Shown here: in pieces, positions 42,998-51,628 of the stretch
Position numbering within the stretch: position 1 is the first letter of the stretch
Layout: the number at the start of each line of letters is the position of its first letter
Source: Pseudomonadota bacterium
GTDB lineage: Bacteria; Pseudomonadota; Alphaproteobacteria; Acetobacterales; Acetobacteraceae
Length of the DNA: 64,000 bases
Reading direction: 5' to 3'
Assembly: GCA_021845595.1 (NCBI GenBank)
Contig: JAJZVV010000002.1
Location: 214,554 to 278,553, forward strand
The notes under the pieces: generated by a model
Database searches by the model: none
What the model saw: only the letters and a program-made list of their open reading frames with translations
What the model was told of the DNA's origin: nothing
Program-made: the position numbers and the translations under genes

Positions 42998-43867
42998 ATG
43001 TCCGGCGATCTCTTCTCGTACATCTACCAGTTTGCCGACGTCTTCGCTTTCCTCGTGCTGTCGGCCGCGGGGCTGGCGATCATCTTCGGGATGATGGGCA
43101 TCATCAACATGGCGCATGGTGAGTTCATCATGTGCGGTGTCTACGTGACGTCGGCGACGTACCACATGGGCCTGCCCCTGGTGCTCGCCCAGGCCTGCGG
43201 GACGGCGGCCGCCGGCCTCGTGGGGGTGGTGCTCGAATATCTCGTGATCAGGCCACTCTACGCCCGCCCGCTCGACTCGCTGCTGGTCACGCTCGGCGTG
43301 AGCCTCATTGCGACGCAGGGCACACTCGTCATACTCGGCTCCACGTTCCCCGGGATCGGCACGCCGCTCGGCAGCTTTGATGTCGGTGCCTATACATTTT
43401 CAACCTACCGCATGGTTCTGTTCGCCGCCGCCATCGGTGTGCTGGGCTTCGTCTATGTCTTGTTCATGCGCACCGGCTTCGGCGTGCAGGCCCGGGCGAC
43501 GATGCAGAACGCGGCGATGGCCCGCGCTCTGGGTGTACCGACGAGCCGGATCTACGCGCTCAGTTTTGGCATCGGCGCTGCCCTCGCGGGCCTGTGCGGC
43601 GCGCTCTACGCGCCGACGATGAATCTCATCCCGACGATGGGCGCGGGCTTCATCGTCGAGGCGTTCGTCACCGTCGTCGTCGGTGGCGCAAGCGTGCTGC
43701 TCGGGACGGCGCCCGCCGCGGCGGTGCTGGCGATCATCCGGTCGGGCTTGAACGCCTGGTATGGGCAGGTGATCGGCCAGATCGGGCTGCTGATCGCCGT
43801 GATCCTGATCGTGCGCGTGCTGCCGAGCGGTTTCTCCGGCTGGCTGGCGCGGCGCAGCGCGAGCTGA
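42998..43867 (+). CDS. Second importer permease (LivH/UrtB type)
   Basis: 289-residue permease with about eight helices: FADVFAFLVLSAAGLAIIFG and the signature MGIINMAHGEFIMCGVYVTS, then EYLVIRPLYARPLDSLLVTL and IVEAFVTVVVGGASVLLGTA. GAGG lies before the ATG. It follows the binding-protein gene by 126 bp, a gap with G/C-rich inverted segments (CACTCC/GGGAGTG near 42910), which may uncouple high binding-protein levels from permease levels. Confidence 0.88.
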   Translation: MSGDLFSYIYQFADVFAFLVLSAAGLAIIFGMMGIINMAHGEFIMCGVYVTSATYHMGLPLVLAQACGTAAAGLVGVVLEYLVIRPLYARPLDSLLVTLGVSLIATQGTLVILGSTFPGIGTPLGSFDVGAYTFSTYRMVLFAAAIGVLGFVYVLFMRTGFGVQARATMQNAAMARALGVPTSRIYALSFGIGAALAGLCGALYAPTMNLIPTMGAGFIVEAFVTVVVGGASVLLGTAPAAAVLAIIRSGLNAWYGQVIGQIGLLIAVILIVRVLPSGFSGWLARRSAS

Positions 43868-43884
43868 CGGACAGAGGGGAAAGC

Positions 43885-44919
43885 ATGTTCCAGCGCCTGA
43901 ATGGGCCGCAAACGCTCGGCAACGGCCGCGGCTTCTGGATCGGCGCGCTCGCCGTGTTCGCCGTTGCGGTCGCCTTCCCCGCGGTTGCGGATCCCTATGA
44001 TGTCGGAAATTTCGCCTACTTCCTGATCTGGATTTTCATGGCGCTCGGGCTGTGCCTCATGTGGGGCTATGGCGGCATGCTCTCGTTCGGGCAGACCTTC
44101 TTCTTCGGGCTTGGCGGCTATGGCTACGGGGTGATCGAGATCAATATCGGCGCTGCGCACGGCGGCAGCCTCGCGGCGCTGGTTCTCGCCGTTTCGGTCG
44201 CGGCGCTGGCCGCAGCGATCCTCGGCTACTTCATGATCTATGGCCGTATCGGCGGCGTCTTTTTCGGCATCGTGACCCTTTCGACGACGCTCGCGCTGGC
44301 CGCATTCGTCGGCCAGACGGCCGGCCCCGAATGGACGGTGGGGACGGCGCGCCTGAACGGGTTCAACGGAATGCAGGGCATGTCGCCGCTGCAATTGCCA
44401 TGGTTCGGGCGGGACATCGACCTGGAGGAGAGCGCGCTCTATTACTTCCTGCTGGTGCTGCTCGCGGCGACGTATGTCGGGCTGCGCCTGCTCGTGAATT
44501 CCCGGTTCGGCAATGTTCTGGTGGCGATCCGGGAGGATCCTCAGCGGGCGGAGCTGCTGGGCTATGATGTGCGGCGCTACCAGCTGGTGACGTTCGTCAT
44601 CGGAAGCCTGCTCGCCGGCCTGAGCGGCGCGCTCTATACCGCCTGGGGGCAGTTCATTACGCCGTCGAGCATCGGCTTGCCGGCCGCGGCGATGCCGATC
44701 GTGTGGGTCGCGTTCGCCGGGCGCTCCGACCTCACGGCGACCTTCGTCGGCACATTCGTTCTACTCTTCGCGTTCCAGACGATCACGATCTATAGCGAGC
44801 AATCCGCGCTCGTCCTGATGGGACTTCTGTTGGTGGCGACGGTGCTGTTCGCACCGCGCGGATTGATGGTTGGCGTGGGCCAGTCATTGACGCGCTCCTT
44901 CGCCAAGCGTGGCGGCTGA
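43885..44919 (+). CDS. Second importer permease (LivM/UrtC type)
   Basis: 344 residues from ATG 43885 with a GGGGAAAG site. LMWGYGGMLSFGQTFFFGLG is the LivM/UrtC signature; GRIGGVFFGIVTLSTTLALA and the coupling loop NVLVAIREDPQRAELLGYDV follow. It is shorter in the middle loop than the first importer's second permease. The C-terminus LFAPRGLMVGVGQSLTRSFA is cytoplasmic. Two bases separate it from the next ATPase gene. Confidence 0.88.
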   Translation: MFQRLNGPQTLGNGRGFWIGALAVFAVAVAFPAVADPYDVGNFAYFLIWIFMALGLCLMWGYGGMLSFGQTFFFGLGGYGYGVIEINIGAAHGGSLAALVLAVSVAALAAAILGYFMIYGRIGGVFFGIVTLSTTLALAAFVGQTAGPEWTVGTARLNGFNGMQGMSPLQLPWFGRDIDLEESALYYFLLVLLAATYVGLRLLVNSRFGNVLVAIREDPQRAELLGYDVRRYQLVTFVIGSLLAGLSGALYTAWGQFITPSSIGLPAAAMPIVWVAFAGRSDLTATFVGTFVLLFAFQTITIYSEQSALVLMGLLLVATVLFAPRGLMVGVGQSLTRSFAKRGG

Positions 44920-44921
44920 CC

Positions 44922-45653
44922 ATGGCGGCATTGCTCGAAATTCGCGCGCTGAGCCGGACGTTCGGGGGGTTGTTCGCCGTCTCCGACGTCGATCTCGACG
45001 TCAATCCGGGGGAGATTCACTGCCTGATCGGGCCGAACGGGGCGGGAAAGAGCACGCTCTTCAAGCTCGTGATGGGAACCTATACTCCGACGCACGGCTC
45101 CATTCGGTTCGATGGCGAGGACATCACGCAGATGCCGCCGTTCCGGCGCGTGAATCTCGGCATGAGCATCAAGATGCAGGCGCCAAGCGTCTTTCGTGCG
45201 CTGCCGGTGTGGCAGAATGTCCACATCGCGCTGCAGCGCCGGGTTCCTCGCCGCTTGCTGGCGGCGGAGGAGGGAAGGTTGCTCGATCTGCTCGGGCTGG
45301 CGGCGGAGGCAGCGCGCCCCGCTGGCGAGCTATCGCACGGGCAGCAGCAATGGCTCGAGATCGGGATGGCCTTGGCATTGCAGCCCAAATTGCTGCTTCT
45401 CGACGAGCCGACGGCAGGCCTGTCCCCCGAGGAGACGTTCCGCACCGGCGAATTGGTGAAGCGGCTCGCGCAGGCGGGCATGACGGTCATGGTGGTCGAG
45501 CACGACATGGATTTCGTGCGGCAGATCGCGACCCGGGTGACCGTTCTGCATCTGGGCAAAATCTTCGCCGAGGGCAGCGTTGAAGCCATTGTCGCGGATC
45601 CGGCGGTCGCCGAAATCTACCTGGGAACCCCGCATGCCAATGCCGATTCTTGA
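44922..45653 (+). CDS. Second importer ATP-binding protein (LivG/UrtD type)
   Basis: 243-residue ATPase. Walker A GPNGAGKSTLFKLVMG, signature LSHGQQQWLEIGMALAL, Walker B LLLLDEPTAGLSPEETF and switch His in VVEHDMDFVRQ. The LSHGQ form matches UrtD more than LivG. Overlaps the final ATPase by about 20 bp. Confidence 0.88.
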   Translation: MAALLEIRALSRTFGGLFAVSDVDLDVNPGEIHCLIGPNGAGKSTLFKLVMGTYTPTHGSIRFDGEDITQMPPFRRVNLGMSIKMQAPSVFRALPVWQNVHIALQRRVPRRLLAAEEGRLLDLLGLAAEAARPAGELSHGQQQWLEIGMALALQPKLLLLDEPTAGLSPEETFRTGELVKRLAQAGMTVMVVEHDMDFVRQIATRVTVLHLGKIFAEGSVEAIVADPAVAEIYLGTPHANADS

Positions 45654-46341
45654 GGTTGCCGGGCTATGTGCCCGCTACGAGGCAACGCCGGTGCTGCGCG
45701 GCGTCGATCTGGTCGTGCAGAAGGGGGAAATCGTCGCCTTGATCGGACGCAACGGCGTTGGCAAGACGACGATGATGCGGTGCCTGATCGGGCTGTTGAG
45801 CGCCGAGTCGGGCACAATCGAGTATCAAGGGCGCGATGTCACGCGGCTCGGTGCCGATGGGCGGGCGCGGCTCGGCATCGGCTACATCCCGCAGGGCCGC
45901 GAGGTCTTCCCGCGCATGACCGTCGAGGAAAATCTCCGGGTCGGTGAGATGATCGGGCGGCAGCGTGGCGCGGTCGATCGTGGCCGCGTCTTCACCTATT
46001 TCCCCATCCTGGAGGAACGGAGGCGGCAACTTGCCGGCACGCTCTCGGGTGGTCAGCAGCAGATTCTCGCCATCGGCCGGGCGCTCGTCGGCAATCCGGC
46101 GCTGATCCTGCTCGATGAGCCGTCCGAGGGGATCCAGCCATCCATCGTGCAGATGATCTGCCGTGTGCTGCGGGCCATCCGTGACGATCTCGGCACGACG
46201 ATCCTGTTCGTCGAACAGAATCTCGATACGATTCTGACCATCGCCGAGCGCGGCTACGTCATGGAGAAGGGCCGCATCGCGGCCGAGATCCCGCGTGGGG
46301 ACATTTCACAGTCGAACGTCCGCAAGCATCTGCTGCTGTGA
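45634..46341 (+). CDS. Second importer ATP-binding protein (LivF/UrtE type)
   Basis: 235 residues from ATG 45634 (ATG 45640 also possible). Walker A GRNGVGKTTMMRCLIG, signature LSGGQQQILAIGRALVG, Walker B LILLDEPSEGIQPSIVQ and Gln switch VEQNLDTILTIAERG. Completes the second set of SBP, two permeases and two ATPases. It ends convergent with cioB, 24 bp apart. Confidence 0.88.
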   Translation: MPMPILEVAGLCARYEATPVLRGVDLVVQKGEIVALIGRNGVGKTTMMRCLIGLLSAESGTIEYQGRDVTRLGADGRARLGIGYIPQGREVFPRMTVEENLRVGEMIGRQRGAVDRGRVFTYFPILEERRRQLAGTLSGGQQQILAIGRALVGNPALILLDEPSEGIQPSIVQMICRVLRAIRDDLGTTILFVEQNLDTILTIAERGYVMEKGRIAAEIPRGDISQSNVRKHLLL

Positions 46342-46365
46342 GGTGCCCGGGCGCCGCGGACAATC

Positions 46366-47379
46366 TCAGTGGTAATGCGCGCCCGCCCGCACCTTGCCGC
46401 GGAACACCCAGTAGGCGTAGCCGACATAGGCGAGAATGATCGGCAGCAGCACCACCGCGCCCACCAGCAGGAACGCCTGGCTCGCGGCCGGGGCCGCGGC
46501 GTCGCGAATGCTGATGGAAGGCGGCACCATCATCGGAAAGACACTGATGCCGAGGCCCGCGTAGCACAGCACGAACCAGGCCAGTGCGGCGAGAAACGGC
46601 GTCACCTCGTGGCGGCGGGCGAGGCCGCGCCAGAACAGCACGGCCGCCAGCGCGACCAGGATCGGCACCGGGCTGGTGAGCAGAATCCCCGGCCAGCCGA
46701 ACCAGCGATCCCGGAACGCCGGGTTCAGCATCGGCGTCCACAGGCTCACCACCACGATCAGGCCGAGCAGCGCCGCGCCCAGCCGGCCGGCGGCGCGGCG
46801 GCAGCGCGTCTGCAGATCGCCCTCCGTGCGCCAGATCAGCCAGGTGGCGCCGAGCAGCGCGTAGCCAACGACCAGCGCCACGCCGCACAGCACGGTGAAC
46901 GGGGTCAGCCAGTCCCACCAGCCGCCGGCGTAGTGGCGGCCCTCGACGCGGATGCCCTGCAGCAGCCCGCCGAGTGCCAGCCCCTGGCACAGCGCCGCCA
47001 CCGTCGAGCCCAGCGCGAAGGCGAAATCCCACGCAAGCCGCCCGCCCGCGCTCGCCGCCTTGAAGCGGAACTCGAAGGCGACGCCGCGGAAGACCAGCGC
47101 CAGCAACATGCCGATGATCACCGGGTAGAGCGCCGGCATGATCACCGCGTAGGCCAGCGGGAACACCGCGAACAGCCCGCCGCCGCCGAGCACCAGCCAG
47201 GTCTCGTTGCCATCCCAGACCGGCGCCACCGAGTTCACCATCACGTCGCGCTCGTCCTCGCCGCGCTCGCGCCAGAACAGGATGCCGACGCCGAGATCGA
47301 AGCCGTCCAGCAGCACATAGGCGAGCACGGCGACCGCGATCAGCGCCGCCCAGATCATCGGCAGATCGAGCGTGCTCAT
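46366..47379 (-). CDS. cioB: Cytochrome bd-type quinol oxidase subunit II
   Basis: 337-residue partner of subunit I with eight to nine membrane helices. MSTLDLPMIWAALIAVAVLA opens the protein, then YVLLDGFDLGVGILF and VWDGNETWLVLGGGGLFAVF, the hallmark subunit II segment. ALYPVIIGMLLALVFRGVAF and a C-terminal AYVGYAYWVFRGKVRAGAHY follow. It overlaps the subunit I gene by 4 bp, so expression is coupled. I use cio because subunit I lacks the long Q-loop. No cydDC genes or small CydX-type ORF is visible. Confidence 0.9.
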   Translation of the reverse strand: MSTLDLPMIWAALIAVAVLAYVLLDGFDLGVGILFWRERGEDERDVMVNSVAPVWDGNETWLVLGGGGLFAVFPLAYAVIMPALYPVIIGMLLALVFRGVAFEFRFKAASAGGRLAWDFAFALGSTVAALCQGLALGGLLQGIRVEGRHYAGGWWDWLTPFTVLCGVALVVGYALLGATWLIWRTEGDLQTRCRRAAGRLGAALLGLIVVVSLWTPMLNPAFRDRWFGWPGILLTSPVPILVALAAVLFWRGLARRHEVTPFLAALAWFVLCYAGLGISVFPMMVPPSISIRDAAAPAASQAFLLVGAVVLLPIILAYVGYAYWVFRGKVRAGAHYH

Positions 47380-48797
47380 GGCGCGGCCTCCGTCGCCGGG
47401 TCGAGCTGTCCCGCCGGTCCGGGCGCGAGGCCGGCGGTGCGCGTCGGCGCCGTCGGCGGCGGCCCGCTCTCCCCGGGCAGCGGCGGGCGGCCCATCATGC
47501 GCAGTAAAATCGTGATGCCGGCGGCATAGACGATGGCATAGACCACGACGAACCCGGCCAGCGACGCCGCCACCCCCGGGGCTCCGACCGGCGAGAGGCT
47601 GTCGGCGGTGCGCAGCAGTCCATAGACCGTATAGGGTTGGCGGCCGACCTCGGTCACCGTCCAGCCCGAAAGCAAGGCGAGGAACCCCGCCGGCGTCATC
47701 GCCAGCATCGCCCAGTGCATTGCCCGGCAATCGAAGAGACGCCCGCGCCAGCGCAGCCAGAGTCCGGCCAGACCCAGCGCGAGCATCAGGAACCCGAGCC
47801 CGACCATGATCCGGAACGCGAAAAACACCGGCGCCACCGGGGGGCGATCCGCTGCCGCCCATGCCTTCAGGCCCTTGATGGTGCCGGACCAGCTATGGGT
47901 GAGGATGAGCGAGCCGAGATGGGGAATGGCGATCTCGGCCCGGTTGCGCGCGGCGGTCTCGTCGGGCAGGCCGAACAGCACCAGCGCTTCGCCGGCACCC
48001 TCGGGCGGCGTCTCCCAATCGCCCTCCATCGCGGCCACCTTGGCCGGCTGGTACTCGAGCGTGTTGAGCCCGTGCATATCGCCGGCGAGAATCTGCAACG
48101 GCGTGGCCAGCAGCGCCATCCACAGTGCCATCGCGACCATGGTCCGCACCGCCTCGCCGCCGCGTTCGCGCAGGAGATGGTAAGCGCCGACGCCGCCGAC
48201 CAGGAACGCCACCGACAGATAGGCGGCCAGCACCATGTGGACGAAACGGTAGGGGAAGGACGGGTTGAAGATCACCGCCCACCAATCCGCCGGCAGATAC
48301 TGCCCGTTGGCGCCGAGCGAGTAGCCGGCCGGCGTCTGCATCCAGGAATTCACCACCAGGATCCAGAACGCGCTGAACAGGGTGCCGCCGGCGACCATCA
48401 CGGTGGCGAGGAAATGCGCGGTGCGCCCGACGCGGCGCTCGCCGAACAGCATGATGCCGAGGAACCCGGCCTCGAGAAAGAACGCCGTCAGCACTTCGTA
48501 GCCCATCAGCGGGCCGACGACCGGGCCGGATCTGTCGGCGAAGGCGCCCCAGTTGGTGCCGAACTGGTAGGACATCGGCACGCCGGAGACCACGCCCATG
48601 GCGAAGCCGACGGCGAAAATCTTCAGCCAGTACCGGAACAGGTCATGATAGACGGCGCGCCCGGTGCGCAGCCACAGCCCCTCCAGCACCATCAGATAGC
48701 TGGCGAGCCCGATCGAGAAGGCCGGGAAGACGATGTGAAACCCGACGGTGAAGGCGAACTGCATCCGTGCCAGGTGCGCCGCATCGAGCCCGAGCAT
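47376..48797 (-). CDS. cioA: Cytochrome bd-type quinol oxidase subunit I, short Q-loop (CIO-like)
   Basis: 473-residue subunit I that carries the haems and quinol site and reduces oxygen to water without proton pumping. The His ligand of haem b595 lies in FTVGFHIVFPAFSIGLASYL; the following helices include PMSYQFGTNWGAFADRSGPV and FLEAGFLGIMLFG with the conserved Glu. The GRQPW segment appears as TVTEVGRQPYTVYGLLRTAD, with Tyr for Trp. The Q-loop between ILAGDMHGLNTLEYQPAKVA and SLILTHSWSGTIKGLK is short, as in cyanide-insensitive oxidases; tolerance itself is inferred. Start ATG 48797. Confidence 0.9.
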   Translation of the reverse strand: MLGLDAAHLARMQFAFTVGFHIVFPAFSIGLASYLMVLEGLWLRTGRAVYHDLFRYWLKIFAVGFAMGVVSGVPMSYQFGTNWGAFADRSGPVVGPLMGYEVLTAFFLEAGFLGIMLFGERRVGRTAHFLATVMVAGGTLFSAFWILVVNSWMQTPAGYSLGANGQYLPADWWAVIFNPSFPYRFVHMVLAAYLSVAFLVGGVGAYHLLRERGGEAVRTMVAMALWMALLATPLQILAGDMHGLNTLEYQPAKVAAMEGDWETPPEGAGEALVLFGLPDETAARNRAEIAIPHLGSLILTHSWSGTIKGLKAWAAADRPPVAPVFFAFRIMVGLGFLMLALGLAGLWLRWRGRLFDCRAMHWAMLAMTPAGFLALLSGWTVTEVGRQPYTVYGLLRTADSLSPVGAPGVAASLAGFVVVYAIVYAAGITILLRMMGRPPLPGESGPPPTAPTRTAGLAPGPAGQLDPATEAAP

Positions 48798-48865
48798 GAG
48801 ACACCTCCCGCTGCCGCCCCATCATGCTATCCAGCCGCGGCCCCGGCGCGGCGGAGCGGAACCGC

Positions 48866-50062
48866 TCAGCCCGCTCGCACCAGCCCGAGCATGGGCCCGA
48901 CGCCCGCGCTGTCGGGCAGGATTTGCGCCAGGGCAGTCTCGGCCAGCCCGAGATGGGCCGCAAGCATGCCTTTGATCAGTGCCCGCAGGTCCGTCGTCGG
49001 CTGCAGGTCGCGCTCCTCGAACAAGGCCGGTTCGGACAATCCGGGCCAGTCGCCCAGCACGCGCCCGCCGGCGATGGCGCCGCCGGCGGCGAACGCGACC
49101 GTGCCGGTGCCGTGATCGGTGCCCTTGGTGCCATTGGCGCGCACCGTCCGGCCGAACTCGGTCAGCGCCAGCACCGCCGTGCCGGCCCACGCCGGCCCGA
49201 GCCCGGCTTTCAACGCCACGATGCCGGCATCGAGCTGGCGCAGCGGCTGGACCAGGCGCGCATTCTGGTCCGCATGCGTGTCCCAGCCGCCGATTTCGAG
49301 CGCGGCGATGCGCGGCCCGTCGGGCGCAGCCAGCAGTTCGGCCGCTGCGGCGGCGAGTGCGGGGAAGGTGTTGCGCTCGCGCATCGACGCGGCGCCCTCC
49401 TCGTCCATCACCCGCTCGGCGAAGCCGCGGCTGCGCAGCCCCTCGGCGATGGCCGGCCCGAGCACCGGGTCGGCGCGGTTGAGGGCGGCCAGCCGGGCAT
49501 AGAGATCGGGTGCCGGCGCGCCGAAGCGGCTTGGCGCCCAGTTCGCGACCCGTGCCGGCCCCTCGAGAAGCAGCGGCATCGCCGTCCCAACGGCTACCGC
49601 CTGGCCAACCGCGCCGCCGCGCGCCGGTGGCGACGGGAGCGCGAGGACGGTCCGGTTCAGCCAACCGCTGTCCAGACGCTGCGCGGCGCCGCTTTCGAGA
49701 TCGTCCTGCGCCTCGAAATGGCTGCGGCTGCGCCACGGGCCGGCGGTGGCGTGCAGGATCAGGGCCTCGCCGTTGCGATAGAGCCCGTGCAGCCCGCCGA
49801 GCGCCGGATGCAGGCCGAACCTGCCGCCGAGATCGAGCAGGCCCTCGGCCTGGCCGGGTTCGGGCAGCAGCAGCGGTCCGCGCCAGCGGGCGATGGCCGG
49901 GTCGCCATAGGGCTGCACCGCGGCGAGACCATCCAGCGCGCCGCGCAGAAGAATGACGACGAGACGCCGGTCCGTGCCGGCCGGGGCGACGGCGAGCGAT
50001 GCGGGGCCCAGGGAGACCGCGGCCGTGAGACCGAGCAACGCCGTACGCCGGTTCAGGATCAT
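48866..50062 (-). CDS. DUF1501 protein (exported sulfatase-fold-like)
   Basis: 398 residues. A twin-arginine start (MILNRRTALLGLTAAVSLGP) suggests Tat export. The body matches DUF1501: VVILLRGALDGLAAVQPYGD, IAALEIGGWDTHADQN and VLALTEFGRTVRANGTKGTD with HGTGTVAFAAGG following. The fold is alkaline-phosphatase-like; no biochemical activity is established for the family. One base separates it from the DUF1800 gene upstream, and these two families usually travel together. Confidence 0.9.
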   Translation of the reverse strand: MILNRRTALLGLTAAVSLGPASLAVAPAGTDRRLVVILLRGALDGLAAVQPYGDPAIARWRGPLLLPEPGQAEGLLDLGGRFGLHPALGGLHGLYRNGEALILHATAGPWRSRSHFEAQDDLESGAAQRLDSGWLNRTVLALPSPPARGGAVGQAVAVGTAMPLLLEGPARVANWAPSRFGAPAPDLYARLAALNRADPVLGPAIAEGLRSRGFAERVMDEEGAASMRERNTFPALAAAAAELLAAPDGPRIAALEIGGWDTHADQNARLVQPLRQLDAGIVALKAGLGPAWAGTAVLALTEFGRTVRANGTKGTDHGTGTVAFAAGGAIAGGRVLGDWPGLSEPALFEERDLQPTTDLRALIKGMLAAHLGLAETALAQILPDSAGVGPMLGLVRAG

Positions 50063-50063
50063 G

Positions 50064-51362
50064 TCATCGCCTCTGGAATTCCGGCGAGCCGAGGAACAGT
50101 GTCAGCGCATCGCGGCGCGAGCCGGCGCGTTCCATGGCCGCACGGGTCTCGGGCCGCAGGAGAGGGCCGAGCGTCGTCGCGGCGAGCCGGACCGGGTCTG
50201 TGCCCGCGGCGCGGCCGCTGACGGCATGGGCCCAGTCGATGCGGCGCATCAAGAGCTCCGGCGCCGCCCAGTCGGTCGCGCGGTCGGGCCAGCCATTGGG
50301 CAGCGGCGGCATCCACAGCGGCTCGCCGAGCCCGCCGAGAACGGCATGGATGTCCGGCATCGTGTCCTCGCCGAGATCGAGGGCGCGGGCGCAGGCGACG
50401 ACGAAATCGAGCGGCGTGCGCAGCTTGGTCAGCGGCTGCCAGGCGGCGGGTTCGGCCATCACCGCCAGCGCCGCGGCGCCGAGATCGCCGCCGGTCTCGG
50501 CGAGCCGCGACGCGATCCTCTCGACCGCGTCCGCGGGCGGCGCATCGGCGATGAAATGCGTCGCCAGCTTGCCGGCGAGGTGGCGGTAGGTTGCGGGATG
50601 AGTGGCGAGGAGGGCGAGCGCCGCCCGCCCGCCGGCCTCGCCATCCTCGAACCGGCGCCCGAGCAGCGTCTGGGCGCCCGGCTCGTGGGCGCCGGCGCGG
50701 AACAGAAAGCCGGGCTCCGGGCCTTGCAGATCGATCGACCAGCCGGTGAGGATGCGCGCGAAGCTGGTGACGTCGGCCTGGGTGAAGCCGCCATCGGCGC
50801 CGAGCGTGTGCAGTTCCAGACATTCGCGCGCCAGATTTTCGTTCATCCCGCGCCCCGTGCGCAGCCCCGCCGGACTGTCCGGGCCGACCGAGCCGACATT
50901 GTCGAGATAGATCAGCATCGCCGGATGGCGCATGACGGCGAGGAGCATGTCGCCAAAGCGGCCGGTGACGTGCGGGCGGATGGCCTCGCGCAGATAGGCG
51001 CCGGCAACGGCGGCGACGCCGCCATGGCGCAGGCTCACGGCGAAATGGTTGCCCCAGAACCAGACCAGACGCTCGCGGAACGGCGCCTCGGTCGCCATCG
51101 CCGCCTGCATCTGAGCGGCGGTCTCGGCGCGGAGCAGATCGCGCACGCGCGTCGGGGCGGCGGGCAGGTTTTCGCGCCGCATGGCGCGCTCCTCGCGCAG
51201 CGTGGTCAGGCATGCGGCGCTGTCGGGGAGCGCGGGGAAGCGGATCGGGTCCGGCGCTTCGATCTGCTGGCGCAGCCACGCCCTCGGGTCGGCGGGAGCG
51301 GGTTCGGCTCCCTTGCGGCCAAGGCCGAAGCGAACGAGGGCATGCGCCGCGTCGATCTCCAT
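50064..51362 (-). CDS. DUF1800 protein
   Basis: 432 residues, no clear signal peptide. DUF1800 features are visible: HALVRFGLGRKGAEPA at the N-terminus, RERLVWFWGNHFAVSLRHGG, MLIYLDNVGSVGPDSPAGLR with RTGRGMNENLARECLELHTL (NEN-ARE-LELHTLG is the family hallmark) and GGFTQADVTSFARILTGWSI. Function unknown; partner DUF1501 gene follows after one base. The pair is often near secreted or surface systems but nothing here fixes the role. Confidence 0.9.
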   Translation of the reverse strand: MEIDAAHALVRFGLGRKGAEPAPADPRAWLRQQIEAPDPIRFPALPDSAACLTTLREERAMRRENLPAAPTRVRDLLRAETAAQMQAAMATEAPFRERLVWFWGNHFAVSLRHGGVAAVAGAYLREAIRPHVTGRFGDMLLAVMRHPAMLIYLDNVGSVGPDSPAGLRTGRGMNENLARECLELHTLGADGGFTQADVTSFARILTGWSIDLQGPEPGFLFRAGAHEPGAQTLLGRRFEDGEAGGRAALALLATHPATYRHLAGKLATHFIADAPPADAVERIASRLAETGGDLGAAALAVMAEPAAWQPLTKLRTPLDFVVACARALDLGEDTMPDIHAVLGGLGEPLWMPPLPNGWPDRATDWAAPELLMRRIDWAHAVSGRAAGTDPVRLAATTLGPLLRPETRAAMERAGSRRDALTLFLGSPEFQRR

Positions 51363-51628
51363 CGCCGCCGTGTAGCCCCGCCCCGGGCCGGCTGCACGTG
51401 AGAAAGCGGTAATGGCCGAACAACTTGCGGCCTCCCGACGCGTCGCCCTTGCATTTCCGGGCGCGCTGCCGCATATGCCCGCTGCTTCTGCCGGGCAGGC
51501 GGGTGCCGGATCCTCCGGTTTCGACGTGTGGGGGTTCAGCCGACCAGGGCCGGGCGATCAGTTGCTGCAACGCCACCGGGCGCGCGGGCATGGTCTCGCG
51601 GCGCCCGTTCCGGTATGGAGGATGACCC

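Noticed and set aside
40442..43165. 907-residue minus-strand open frame opposite the second amidase and binding protein
   Set aside because: Arg/His/Asp-rich shadow; motifs belong to the plus-strand genes.
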